Both the position numbers and the translations under genes were made by a program. The notes under the pieces are model-generated. The model made no database searches, had not been told where the DNA came from, and saw only the letters and a program-made list of their open reading frames with translations. Shown in pieces: positions 17,501 through 31,300 of a stretch of DNA of 39,325 nucleotides; position 1 is the first letter of the stretch, and the number at the start of each line of letters is the position of its first letter. The stretch comes from Baffinella frigidus (Eukaryota; Cryptophyceae; Cryptomonadales; Baffinellaceae), in assembly GCA_026770585.1 (NCBI GenBank), contig MU646423.1, positions 149,154 through 188,478 of the forward strand, in the 5' to 3' direction.

Positions 17501-20500
17501 CCCGTAAACTGCAACCCTGAACAACGAATTCTCATTTCTCGATTCTCGATGCATGTACGCTCGTTCGAAGCGAGCGGCTGCGATGCGGGAAACTGCGACG
17601 CGATGGATAGAGAAAGAGAGAGAGAGAGAGAGAGAGCGCGAGAGAGAGAGAGAGATAGAGAGAGCGCGCGCGCGCGGGAGATAGAGACAGAGAGATAGAG
17701 GAAGAGAGATAGCGAGAAAGAGACACAGCGAGAGCGCGCGCGAGAGAAACTTAGAGAGCGAGAGAGTCGCGGGCATTGCGCTCCTGAGCCTCGCTCCAAG
17801 ACCGACAAGATTCCAGACGGGGGAAAAAATAACGACGCGGGCAGTTAATCGGGCACATCCCGCAGCGCTGCACAACGGGTGCCGCGACAACAATCCCTCC
17901 AATCCCCATATGCTTGTTTGCACGGCGCTCCTGGACGTATCTCTCTACGATGCTATGCTACAAGGAGAAGAGGGTGATGCCACCCCACACCCCAACCTCA
18001 ACCCCCCAAACCCCAAACCCTAAACCCGCGGGCGAGGCGTACCCTCCCATCCCCATATGCTTGTTCGCCATGCCGTTCACCGCCACGTTCCCAAGCGCCG
18101 CAACCGTCTGGTTATGCACGCTGATCTCGCCCGCGTGGAGGCGCATGGCTTCCGTCAGGGGCCGCGCCAGCTTTTGGAGGCCCATGTCGCGCTTGGTGTT
18201 TTTCTCGTCCTGCGTTCCCGGGTGGGGGGTTGAGCAGTGAAACAGTAAAACTGTCTGGCACGGGCGAACCCCCCACCCGCATCTGGCATCACGCAAGTCG
18301 CTGCATTCGAGGAGGGTTCTGATTGGAGGCGCATGGCTTCTGTGAGGGGCCGCGAGAGCGCACGGTCACGGCACGCGCACGTTGGAGAGGGGTCGCAGGA
18401 AATACGCAACGAGGAACAGCCGCCTTGGGTGGACGCAACACGAAGGGTAGACGCAACACGAAATGGCCGCCAGCACCGAAACCTATGGGTACGGGCACCC
18501 ATCTCGGGATGCAGAGGGGGAGGAGCATGCAAAGGGGGGATGGTATACAGAGGGGGGACAGCATGCAGAGAGGGGAAAAGACCTTGTTCAGCTCCGAGAC
18601 AACGTTCTTGATCGCAAACGCTGCCTGCGGGTTTGGGTTTTGGGGTTTGGGGTTTAAGATGGGTTTTGGGTTTAGGGTTCAGGGTTTAGGAATTATGGTT
18701 CAGGTCTCACGTTTTAGGGTTTGGAGAACCTGGGTGAGAAAGGAAGGCGAGGAAGGTGTCCCATCAAGACCGCGATCCGCACCAAACCGCGGTATAATAT
18801 ATTTTTGTACCACGAAGCACTTTAGCGCGAAACGTTGCGTTGAAAATTCTCTTTGATGGCGTGGCGTGGTTTGGGGAACCTGGGTGAGAAAGGAAGGCGA
18901 GGAAGAGTGGTGTCCCATCAAGACCGCAATCCGCCCCAATCCCCGATCCCCCTCGTCAAACACCTTCGAGTTTGGGGATCAGTCAGGTTCAGGGTTAAGG
19001 GGCCACGCCATGCAAGGTGTACACGTGAGTGAAATGAAGAGAGGCATAACCAAGCAGCACACCACCAGACCAATCAAACGTGCACCCCCGGACAAAACGA
19101 GATCGCAGGGCCCGGGTGGTACCTTTTTGGCCGCGAGGCCACACGTTGCCACGTTGCCATACACCACACTCCCCAGCGCCCGACACGCGAGCTCACACAC
19201 CTCAACGTCCCCCCCCTGCCTGTGCAGCGCGCCCAGCACCACCCCAACCCCGTCGCCCGAAACAACGTCCTTTCGGTTCTGCTCTACCATGATCTTTGCG
19301 AGGTCCTTGTCGTGCCTGGTTTGGAGTTTAGGGTTTAGGGTTTAGGGTTTAGGGTTTAAGGTTTAAGGTTTAAGGTTTAGGGTTTAGGGTTTAGGGTTTA
19401 GGGTTGAGGGTCTAGGTTTTAGAGTTTAGGGTTTAAGGTTTAGGGTTTAGGGTTTGGGGTTTGGGCGGGCCACGCGTGTTCGATATCCCAGGCAAGATCT
19501 CTTCCATGGAAATCGCCTCTGGTAAAGGCGCCAGCCAATTTGTTTGACAAATTCGTGTTACTATTATTAGTGAGAGCCTGATGCGTAGTAAATTTCGTTG
19601 AATAATTGCATTGAATTAGATATCCCCGGATTACTGTTGGGCAGGCGGGAGTCAGACACAGAGGGCGGTGTTGCACACGCGGGATCAAGTCACTACGACG
19701 CATGATCTCAAGAGTGAGATGCAATCGGTACCGCATGGCTGTGCGACAGACGTACTCCATGGGAAACGCAGCCAGGCTGACTTGGAGTGCAGGAGGGATA
19801 CCCTGGCGCCTGAGGAGTGCACTATCCCCCCCCCCAAGTGGTCAAATGTGACTGCTAAAAGGTCCTAGGCAGGTCCTAGGGCCCTACGGTATGGCGTATG
19901 CGCCTACACGGCACTTAAGGGATAGCACAGGCAGGACTCGGATGCGGAATCGCAAGCGGGACTGTTTTGAGGGGATGCGGGATACCGTGTCGCCCGCGGA
20001 GCGCACTATACCGCAAACAGGACTCGGAATCGGGTCCCACTGGTGTCACTGGTGTTCGCAGGAGGGACTGCGGTGGAGGGGAGGATGGATACCCAGGCAT
20101 GGATGGGGGGGTCGAGGAACAGAGGGACCACAGCGCGAAGCATCCCTGCCCTTGCAGCCCCCCATCCGTGCCGAACCTGCCCACACGTGTAGGATGGTCA
20201 ACAGCAAGGTTCACCCCGAATACGGTCGTGCTAATGGCCCCATCCGTGCCGAATCTGCCAACGCGTCTAGGGAAGCCGTCAGTTGATATCTGTTCCCATG
20301 AGATACGAAACCAAATCCGATATCCCAAACCCGAACCCCCGGCACTCTGCCCCCCGTGTCAAATGAAGGTTGAGCGCTCATGGGAACAAGCCGTCAGTTG
20401 GCACGTGTTCCCAAGAAGGCCTTCAGTTGACGCGGGAGGCAGCGCACCATCAGTTCCCACACCTGTTCACCTCTTCCGCGGCACACTGTCCTGGCCCCAC

Positions 20501-23500
20501 AGCGGAGTTCTAAGGAAATCGGCATTAACCCATACGCGGAAAGACTCACGACCCAAAGGTAGGCAACCGGTAGGGACATAGGGGGGTTTCTACGGATACG
20601 GAAACGGAAACTTGGGTATTTCCTGCCCGAAAATCCCTTTGTAGCCCGCTGTGTGGCGGTGCGATCCCCTCATACCCCAAACCCTCCATCCTCCACCCTG
20701 CACCTCTCAATCATGTATCTCCCTGCCCTGCACATCTACCTTCCGCGGCCGTGCTGTGTTACAAATACCCGCGGTGTTCTGGTGTGCAAGGAAGACGGCC
20801 TAGCTCTGCCTGAGTTTCATTCTGGCTCCTTCTTAAAAGAATTTAAGAGCACAAATCCAGTACAAAAAAGTGAATACAAAGCCCTTATGACGGGCCAGCA
20901 TAAAACTGAGGCAGAGGCACATGGTGCCACGCGGACGTCTGCCCCAACGTCGCTCAGACAGAGACAGACCTGCGCATCGCGGCGAGGATGAGAGGGATGG
21001 CGCCCGCGTCTCCTATCCGGAGCTTGTTGTCGTCCACGCAGAAGGATAGCACTGCGGAAGGGTGACGGGGTGAGGGGTTCAGGTTATGAGGAATGGCGCC
21101 AAATGTTGTCATTTCAAAAGTTAACTGTCAAGCGAGAGAGGAGGGAGGAGAGGGTGACGGGTCGAGGGGTTAGGGACATGGTGGAATTGGAAGATGGTGC
21201 AGGATCGAGGGATTATGGAGAGATGCGAGAGAACCGAGGGTGCAGGGTCGAGAGGTATTGGGGGCAAGGTTCGAGGTGGAGGTTGTGGGGTAGGTGTGGG
21301 GTGTGGGGTGTGGGGTGTGAGGTGTGTTGCCTGCAAGGCACGCGACAGCCTCGAACTGCACCGCGAGATTGTTCGGGTGTGCGCGCATCGCTTCCACCAC
21401 CACCCTCTCTCCTACTAGCTGAACCATCGCCGCCTGATTTGGTGTTTCGGGTTTGGTGTTTTGGTGTTTGGTGTTTGGGGATTGGTGTTTGGGATTTGGG
21501 GCTTAGGGCTCAGGGCTCAGGGTTTGGGGGTTGGGGTTAACGCCTCGAGCGAGAATCATTGCCTGTTAGCACACGCTTTCACGTACCAGCGCGTGCCTCT
21601 AAACCCTAAACCCTTAACCCAAGCCTTACACCCACACCAGTCCTGCTCCTGAGCAGCATCACAGCGTGTTCAAGCGGCGCTCCTAGTGGTAGAGCTCGGG
21701 TGGAAAGATACGATCCAGCTAAAAAATGGAGTATTGAACTTGTTCTGGGCGCCCCGCACAAGCACGTGCAGACACCCGCAGCTCTCCTTTGCCACAACCG
21801 GCTCAGGTAGGGCCAATGATGTGTTTGACATGAACCACCAAGTCTGAATCTTATCACCTTGTTCTGAGCGCTCCAAACAAGCGCGTGCATACACCCGCAG
21901 ATCTCCTCTGCCACAACAGCGTTCGACTCATGCGACACGCCTGCCTCCTGAACCTAACCACCTTGTTCCGGGCGCCCCACACAAGCGCGTGCAGACACCA
22001 GCAGCACATTAGCCATCATGGGCTCAGGTGGGGCCAATGGTGTGTTGAGGCTTGAACCGCCAAGTCTGAATCTAATCACCTTGTTCTGGGCGCCCCACAC
22101 AAGCGCGTGCAGACACCCGCAGCTCTCCTCCGCGACAACCGCGTTTGACAAGTGCGACACCCCTGCCTCCAGCACCGCCTCCACCCCTCCTTTCTCACCC
22201 ACCTGCTCATTCCCGCACGGGGTTATATACATGACCCCCCCTCGCTCGCCTGCTCAATCCCCCACGGGGTAGGAGGTGACGATCAAATCCATCTGGAAAC
22301 AGCGCGTCAAATCCATCCGGAAACAGCGCGACACAGGGTACAGTAACTAGCACAATGCGTAGGGCATGTGCGGTGCTGGCGCTGGTTGTTTGGCAATGAA
22401 TTACCGATCGCCCTCGCTCGCCCACCGGTGGCCCATTCCCATGCGGGTTCCCGTCAGTCAGGCGGTTAACGTTGTCGTCACATCTGTTGGCTACTCAAAA
22501 AGAACGAAACACCAGAAACGGATGATGCTAGACATGTTGACACCGTACATGTTGACGACGCATCATTATTTCCGAAAAAATGCTGACGATGCGTCATTCT
22601 TTTCCGCAGATGCGAAAAGGGGTCTGTACCTGTGCGCGGAGATCGACTTCCCAGGAGACAGCGCGGAAGAGCGGCAGGAGCGCCGCCACCACCGCCCCGT
22701 CCATCCGATGGAACCTGGAAGGGGTTTGCGCTTGGCGTGGTAACACTATACATGATAGGGGAGATACGGGAAAGTCTTCCCTATGGTATGTATCGTCCGT
22801 ATCTCCCTTATTGCAATAGTGCCGTGGCGCGTGTTTTTCGAAGAAAAAGAGTGTGACCACACTCTTGAACGTGTGCGGCGGAGCCTCTGCGCGGCGACAC
22901 GCCCGCATTTGTGGATTGGACTAGAGATGAGTGACGTTAGCTGACGCGTGTTCGGGATCAGCGTAAGTTGGATACCGGATTGGACCAGGGTAGGCCTTAG
23001 GGCTCCGATAAGAGACGCGTTCCTAGGATCCCTCCGACCGGGTCGCATCCGTTGTCCCAACTCCGAACGCCAACTACCCTGCAATTCCTCATCACTTTGT
23101 CGAGTGATGCAGGGAGGAGGAAACGTTCCCGAGTGATGGTCCGAACCCTACACCCTGACCATTGAACCGTCAACCCTAGATGCTAGACCGCTGTAACCCC
23201 AAACCCCAAACCCCAACCCCCCCAAAGCTCAAGCGCCCACCAAACCCCTACACCCCTACACACACTAAACAACCCCACCCGAAGGGACTCATTTGGAGTG
23301 GAGGATGGGCACCCTGTCATGGACGGAGGACGATAGGGAGGGAACCTGAGAGCAGCAACAAGGGCATCGACGCCGCCCGCGAGAACAAGCTCTTCAGTCC
23401 ACGCGCCCTTCCCCCCGCATCGCGCCCCTGCCCCGCCCACATGTTCATCACTGCTCGCTGAAAGGGGATATGCTGAGCTCGCCGCCCCAGAGGATGGGGC

Positions 23501-25283
23501 TGGGGCTCGGAGGACGCGGAGTGAGGCTACACCCCCCGGACGCTACACGCGCTCCACCCCCATTGGTCCAGGGCTCCATCACACCCTCTAGGTCGAGTAT
23601 GCGGCGAATGTTCTCGTCTCTTCTTGTCAGTGACTCGTTTGGCCCCTTTCCCGCCGTATCGCGCCCCTGCTCCGCCCAGAGGATTACTGTTGGTACAGCT
23701 TCAGTGCTTCAGTGTCGTCGGAGTTCCCCTCCTACTCACAGTGTGCGGAATTGATGCGCCAATGCCCATCTTACCCGCAGCGATGATCCATTACCCGCGT
23801 GCGCGAACCAAGAACATTGCTCGGTGGCCAATGTGCTCGCCCCTACACGTCCGCGACCCATTTCCTCGCTCCTACGATCCAGTGAGCGCAGAGGCAACGG
23901 GTGTCTGGGGCCAAGTCAACCAGGCTATGCCTACTTGGGACTTGTCCCCAGAGGGTGAAGCGAACACGCTCAACGCAAAACACTAAACGCTGAAGTCCAA
24001 ACCCTAAACGCTCAACCCTGAAGGCACGCACCTCGTCGAGAGAGCGCACTCCCACCAGCCTGGCCTCCTTCACCGAGCAGAAGACGCGACACGCACTGCC
24101 AACCGTTCTGCGCCACACGAGTTCACGCGTGAGCCCGTTTCTAACGCCACACGGGTTCACGCGTGAGCACCTTTCTCACGCCACAAGGGTTCACATATGA
24201 GCCCCTTTCCAGCCTGCCACCCGTTATGCGCAGCCATCTGGGTTTGAAATCACCACTCTGATACCAGGTGTGAAGGAGGGGCCATTGGAGGAGTTAGCAG
24301 GGTGCAAACGCCCCCCCGCTGCCACCCGTTGTGCCCATCCCGCCATTCTTTTCTGAAACGACCACTCTGACACCGTGTGTGAAGGAGGGTAAAGGAGGGG
24401 TTCGCAGGGTGCATGCGCGGCCGATTCGGTACTCGACATATTCCACCGCCCTCCAACACGAAAACTCCTAGTATTCCGCGCACGTGCTCTCCTTCGGAAA
24501 GTGCACGTTAGTGTTACCTCACCATCCAATCCCACGATCACCACACAACAAACACGCCACTTGCAAGGAGGAAAGAAAACTCGAGTCTTTTTTATTTTAC
24601 CTGGTGGAGGGTCGCGGATCGGAGATCGGAGCGCAGCGCGGCAACCAGCGCCCCCACCAACCCCGCCTCGCGCATCGCCACGCAGTTCACCGCGCTTCCT
24701 CTGCAGATCGCAAGAGCCGCTGCGCACGCCTGGGGAGGGGAGGGTCCGTTGAGGTTGTTGGGGCTCTCAACAGTTGGGTAATTGAGCGTGGTGCGAGGGG
24801 GGCGAGGGGGGGAGCGAGGCGGGAGGGTGGTGTATCCGGAGGTCTCGCGACCCGAAACCCGAAACCCGAAGACCCACACCCAAACCCGAACCGCTCAACT
24901 CTCCCGACGCGAGACCTTCGCGCCGGCGGCCAAGATGCCTCTCGGGTCTGACAAGCGTCGAGCCGTGCCGCCATTCCCGAATGGCGAATGGTGAATCATT
25001 CCCGAATTGCGAATGGTGAATCATGGAGAATGACCGCCACCAATTTCGGTCGAGCCGTGCCACCATCCCTCCTAACCCGATCCACCGACATTGCTACGGT
25101 ACCATCGATCTATGTCCACGCTCAGCAGCAAATCGCCGGTGGATGGAGTTAGAAGGGATTGCTGGCACGCTTCGCTGCTTCGATCCATGGCCACGCTCAG
25201 CAGCAACATGACGGTGGGCCACACACCGTCTCGTGGGTCGCACGCGATCTCTCTCTCTCTTTCTCTCACTCACTCGCTAGCTT

Positions 25284-25340
<57 letters not shown>

Positions 25341-28300
25341 CTCTCCCCCTCCCTCTCTCGCGCTCTCTCTCTCTCTCTCTCTCCCTCTCTCTCTCTCGCA
25401 CCGTCTCATGCGTCGCGCCAGCGCGAACGTGTCTGCGGAGAAGCCATCCCAGCAGCGCCGCGCGATGAGGCGCGCCGGCTTCGCACTGTCCGCATCGACA
25501 TGCCGCACACTCTGCTTCTGCCGGGGGGGGGGGGGGTCGGCGGTGTTATTTGTCAGCTCAACTGGGATTCAGCAAGGTTGCGGGGGTCTGGTGCTATGCC
25601 GCGGTTGCGCCGTCGTCGGTTCAAGGGCTTGTTTAGATTGATTTCTACCCATGGTCGGTGGAATGCGAGCGAGAATGGGATGCAGCGAGGCTGCGGGGTA
25701 CGGCACGCCGGTTGCAAACGGGATTATACGATGCGGGAAAGGTTGATGCAACCCACGGGATAATCAACCTGGCGGTTGCCCTTGGTGGGCATCCACGCTG
25801 GTGTCGCCCGCTCCTCTGATCCCGCGGGTCTCGCCTGGCTCACTTCGCCGTGCCCAGCATCCTCGACATCCACAATTCCGCCCTGCAGGAATAACGAGCG
25901 TGTATGGTGAGGGATTCATCCGCAGAACATACGCATTGCAATGCACCACATTGACCAGAGACTGGATTCATACTCTACTTGGCAGCACAGTCCAAACAAG
26001 CTCTGGGAGGTCTTTCACGGGCGTTTCACACACAACCAAAATCCAACCACCGTTCCCGTACACCTCTACCTCCCACATCGCACCTCCCACACTTCCCAGA
26101 AACACAAGCGGCCTCACACACACCCCCGGGGGGGCAGAGATGGAAAATCTACCTGCCGCCACAAGATCCGCGGAATGCCGCGCGGATTATTTGCACCAGC
26201 CTACATAGTGGATTTCGGAGGGAGTTCGAACAGCGATAAGACCTAGGACCCTGCGGTAGGCAATCCGTAACGACAAAGGTGGGTTTACCGCGGATAACGT
26301 GACGGAAAATGGCTTGACCCTGAGAAGAAAATCCCTTTGTAGCCCGCTGTGTGGAACAATACCCCAGTCACAATACATTTAACGATTGCAACCCGCTGCA
26401 AATTGATTTCCTGGTACAAATAACCTCGAAAAAACAGAGAACCTCGAAACCTCGCAACGCAATAACCAGACACGCCCCGGATTCGCTTTACCTGCCGCAG
26501 CAAGCTCCTCATCATGCCGCCCAGCCCCCGCATTGCAATGCATGGGGCATTACCCTGCGGCTGGTTCCGTACTCCACTGACAGCACCCACTGATACTGAT
26601 AGCACATGGTTTGAGTGCTCAAACCATTTCCCACTCCACTGATAGCACATGGTTTGAGCACGGCCAAAACCATGCTCTAGGGGGGGGGAGGGTACCAGCC
26701 ACCGCACGCTCCTCATCATGCCGCCCCGCCCCCTCCGTCGCAGCCTCCCCCAGCGCCCAGCACAGATGCTCGACCAGCCCCGCACTCTCGCGGTGCCGCG
26801 CCATCAGATCCACGATCACAGCTACCGTTGAACCTGCCTCTAGTCCACCCAGCCGCCGCCTGCTCACACACCCATGTCACTTCCTGCCTAGATCACGCAT
26901 CCAGCCTGCACACACGCAGATCGACCAACCCCGCACTCTCGCGATGCCGCGCCATCAGATCCACGATGACAGCTACGGTCGCGCCCGTCTCCCGTCCGCC
27001 AAGCCGCCGCCTGCGCACACACCCGTGTCACTTCCTGCACACGCCACGCCTTCAGCCGGCACACACGCATATCCCAGTCACCTCTCGCGCATCCACCCTA
27101 GCCTGGCGGAAAAAGCGATACGTGGGGAGCCGCGGGGTGATGCCGACACGCGTTCCAAAACTCCTGAGAGGCGGTGGGGGGAACCTGGACGGCTCTGGGA
27201 GCGTGTGTTGAAGGGCGGAGAGAGAGAGAGCGAGCGCGCGAGAGCGATCGCGCGAGAGCGGGAGAGAGGGAGAGCGCGATAGAGGGAGAGCGCGAGAGAA
27301 GGAGTGAGAGAGACAAAGCGAATGCAGGAGGGACCTGGACGGTGCAGGGAGAGGGCGAGTGCCACCCGCGTGGATCAAGCGCCAGCACGCCTCCTGCGCC
27401 CCCACCTCCCCCTGCATCCCCACATCGCCCACCGCTCGCCACACCTACCGGGGTAGATCGCGCATAAGAAAACGTCTCCCCTCAGGACCCTACCGTATGC
27501 CTGTGCCGGCATGCCACCAACCGTGACTCAACACGCGTCTGGTATCACGGTCGATGTCTGCAAGGAGTGACCCGACTTCGAACCTACCCGTGGCCCGTAC
27601 ACACATGCGGAGGTTGGCAGTGGCTACGTCCAACCGCGGGGTCCCCTGTCCGTCTGTCTGAACAATGCCAGTTGGTCCTCCACGAAATACCGCAACCCAA
27701 ACCCCAAACACGAGCATCAGGCAGGGTCCCTCACCTGCTCCAACACCTCCCCATCGCCTCCAACCAGCAGCTGCACCCCAACGCCATCCCCCCCTGCCCC
27801 CCCGGGCGCGCTCATGCTCGCGAGAAGCCGGCTGGCGCGCTCTGCAACCCCTGCGTCTCCAGGGTGCGCGCAGAGCGCCTGTGCGAGGTGGGGGAGGGTC
27901 ATGCCGCCATTCAGCGCTTGGGCCCGCGCTATCATGGGGGGGGGGGGTTGAGAGGGGCAGGCGGGTCATGCCAGGGGGGGAGTCATGCCGCGATTTGGGT
28001 GTGGGGTGTAGGGTTGAGACCCCTGAACTCTAACCACAAGGGGGGTCATGTCGCGATGGAGCGCTCGGACGTCATGGGGTGTACCTGAACCCTAGACCCC
28101 AAACCCTAAATCTTAAACCCTACGTCATGGGGTGTCCATCGGCGCATCCTCATCATGTGCTGGTGGTGTTGAGGGGGAAAGGTGGGTGACGGGGCGAGCG
28201 ACGCCCGGATGCTGCCATTGAACCCTCAAATGCGCTGCCTTGGGGTGCCCAGCGCCGCATCCTCTTCATTTGCTGGGTGCTGTTGAGGGGGGCACGCGGG

Positions 28301-31300
28301 TGGTGTGCGTGCCAGGGGGGGGTTCAAGCCGCGAGTTGGGTGTAGGGAGTAGGGTTCAGATCCCTGAACTATAACCCCTAACTCCTAAACTCCGGGCATG
28401 CCGCGGTTGGACTGGGTGGGCCATAGGGCTCCGACACGAGGAGGGGTGGTAGGGACCCGGCGGTGTGGGCGTACCTACCCAAGTCCACCGCATGACCGGG
28501 GGAGGGGTCATGCCGCGATTTGGGTGTAGGTTGTATGGTTTTGACCCCTGCACTGTGTCACCTGAACCATAAACCCCGACCCCTCACCCCTAGATCCTTA
28601 CCCCTAAACCCCAACCCCTAACCCCTACACCCTATCGAACGCTCGGACGCGCTATCATGGGGATGGGGGTGAGGGGGGGGCAGGCGGGTCATGACGCCCG
28701 GATGCGCCTCTGAGGGTCAAGTGTTGGCAATGCACTGCGCGACAGGCATGGGTGATGTTCGGGTGGATCGCGTTTGCGAGGCGGGCTCGTTCGTGAGGGC
28801 GCATAGACTATTGTATCACGCAACTCAAGGCTTGCGGGCCTATCAAGGACCTGTATCGAGAGTAATGAAGAGGAGGAAGAGGGATGGCGGCGCCTCGCGC
28901 GTCACGCATATGCGACAGACGAGGGTCAGGGTACGATACCTTAATTCCACCATCAATGTATTTCTGCAATTGCGTGTAGGGTGCGTCGCACGCGTATGCG
29001 ACGGGCGGGGTGCGTATGGGTGGTCACCCTACTTCCGGCATTACCCGCATTCCGGCATTCCGGTAGACAGTACAGTAAGGTGCTACAGAATGCCGGAAGT
29101 AGGTTGAAGCTCGAATGAGGGTGTGCAGTCTTACCGAGCAGTATCTGGGCAGCAGCAATCCCCGCAGCCATACGCCACGGGATCAACCTAATTCCGGCAT
29201 TCCGTACGTTGCTCCGGTAGGCAAAACAGTAGGGTGCTGCAGAATGCCGGAACTAGGTTGACCCCGGAATCAGGGCGTCCACCCTGGCACCAGAATCAGA
29301 GCGTCCACCGAATGCACTTTGCACCCGTATGGAGAGGTACCTGAGCAGCAGCGATGCCCGAAGCCATACGCCACTCGTCGACTACACGCGCGCCCCCTGG
29401 CGCGTGCGGTGCCATGTCCTGCCAGAAGCGACGGTCAAGGTTAGGGGATCGAGGCCTGTGAGGAGAGACACACGGTTAGGTGCGGGCGCCACTCGTCAAC
29501 AAACCGATCGCCCCCTGGCGCGTGAGGGGGTCCCGGGTCCTGCGAGGTCGTGGGTAGATGTGGTGTGTGGCGAACCGAGATGGGATGGTCCCGCGTGATG
29601 ATCGAGCTCGCGTTGAAATGCGCCGAGTTCGCTCGGGAGCGGTGTGAGGGGGATGAGAGCGCGTGGATGCGATTGAGGAGCGAGGGCGAGAAGCGAGACG
29701 GGGGTAGCCTAATATAGAGTTCACCCCTAAACCCTACACGCAAAACCAAGCTCCAGCCATCCGCCATGAGAATCTCTGGCGGGAAATCCCTATATGAAAA
29801 TGACGGAGGTAGATACAGGGCTACTAGGACCTAGTTACCCTGAACTCGAGGAGACACGGGCGTGCAATGTGCCAAACAAGTGCGCTGTGCACTTTCCCGC
29901 GCATAATCGTGTGGAGAAGGAGGAGGAGGGGGGCCCGGCGAAGCGTGTGGAGGACGAGGTGGAGAAGCGCGGAGCACGAGTGGGGTCCTATGACCTATTC
30001 CCGATCAAATCGACACGGCCCAAAAGCGTGATATGTGACGAACAACAATGCTGTGCACTTTCCCGCGAAACCGAGAATAAGGAGGAGAAGGAGGGCCCGG
30101 CGAACCTTGTGTAGAAAGAGGAGCAGCAGCGCAGAGCACGAGTGCATCGCCAGCGTCCTCGACGCAGGGAACGCTCCCAGCGCCAAACACAACGCGGGCG
30201 GCGCCTCTTCCTGCCACCCGTCAGGTGTAGGGTTCAGAGTCTGCACGGGGAACACCGACCGCCTCGAGCGCGCAGCAAAAAATCTCAAGGGTGTTTGGCG
30301 CGAGATGGACGCGGTGTGGGGGTGACTTATGTGCGGCGGCACGGGTCCTCGCCCGGAAAGGAACGTTGGGGTTTGGACGTCGTCACCGGGTCCGCCGTTT
30401 CCATGTTTGCATCCGCGAAGGAAGAATGGGAAACCGGCGGGCGACTGGGGGATTCTACGAGCACGGCGGCGTGAGGTGCAGGGTGGGCAGCAGCTCTAGG
30501 GCTCGGGGGTCCTAAGCTCTCGGGACCTGCCACGCCCTCCTCGCCATCTCCGGGTGCCAGCACAGCAGCTGGAGCGCCTCGGCCGCCGCCTCCAGCACCC
30601 CCAGCGTCCCGGCGTGCGCGCGCATCGCCGCCGCCATGGCGCCGGCGGCCGCGGGGGGAGGGCGCACGTCGCGGCTGCCCGCGGCGAGGAGTGACACAAG
30701 GGCGCGCGCGCCCGCGCGCGCCACGCGCGCGTTGGAGAGGGAGTGGGAGATGGCGCGGGTCAGGGGGACGAGCGTGGCGGAGACGCCTGCGAAGCCGACC
30801 TGTTTGCACCGCCGCCCCGTGTCATTTACCCGTGTCAAAAGTGGCACTTGAGTGAAGTGGCACTTCAGTTTTCAAGTGGCGCTCGCACACTGCAGGGCTG
30901 CAGCGGGGGTGCTGGTCCTACCACAGGGGGGGCAGGAGGGGGGGGGGTGCAGCGGTGTCGACGAGGATTGACCTGTTCGCAATCAAGAGCGTGGGGAGTG
31001 TTGGTATGTCTCTGTCACGTTGGGATCTCAGAGTAGTAGGTGTTTGGGTTCAGGGTTTATGTTTTAGGGTTTGGGGTTTGCAGTCGAGGTAGTCGAGGTT
31101 CCCGTGCAGAGACGGTAGTAGGGGTATCGGGTGTTTCGGGTTTCAGGTTGAGGGGTAGGGTTTAGGGTTCAGGGTCCAGGGTTCCTAAACCCTAAGCGTT
31201 TAGGGTTTCTAAACCCTAAGCGTTTCTAAACCCTAAGGGCGTCTGGTTTCTAAACCTCAAAGGGGTTGAACCTGGGCGCGGTGGCCCTTGAGGAGGAGCA

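Noticed and set aside
23996-24107. Alternative frame for ARM exon 11 reading VKEARLVGVRSLDE
   Set aside because: It requires one leading base after a phase-0 exon. The phase-0 reading NGWQCVSRLLLGEGG also matches the entry phase of exon 12.
24105-24425. CRISPR-like spaced repeats
   Set aside because: Units are contiguous tandem repeats next to an exon, with no unique spacers, in a eukaryotic gene.
25964-26246. Frames in ARM intron 8
   Set aside because: No family resemblance, no fitting splice sites, and the exon 8 to exon 9 junction is already in phase.
27879-27928. Longer start for ARM exon 6 (AG at 27929)
   Set aside because: It would need two leading bases, but the preceding exon ends in phase 0; the CAG at 27879-27881 fits.
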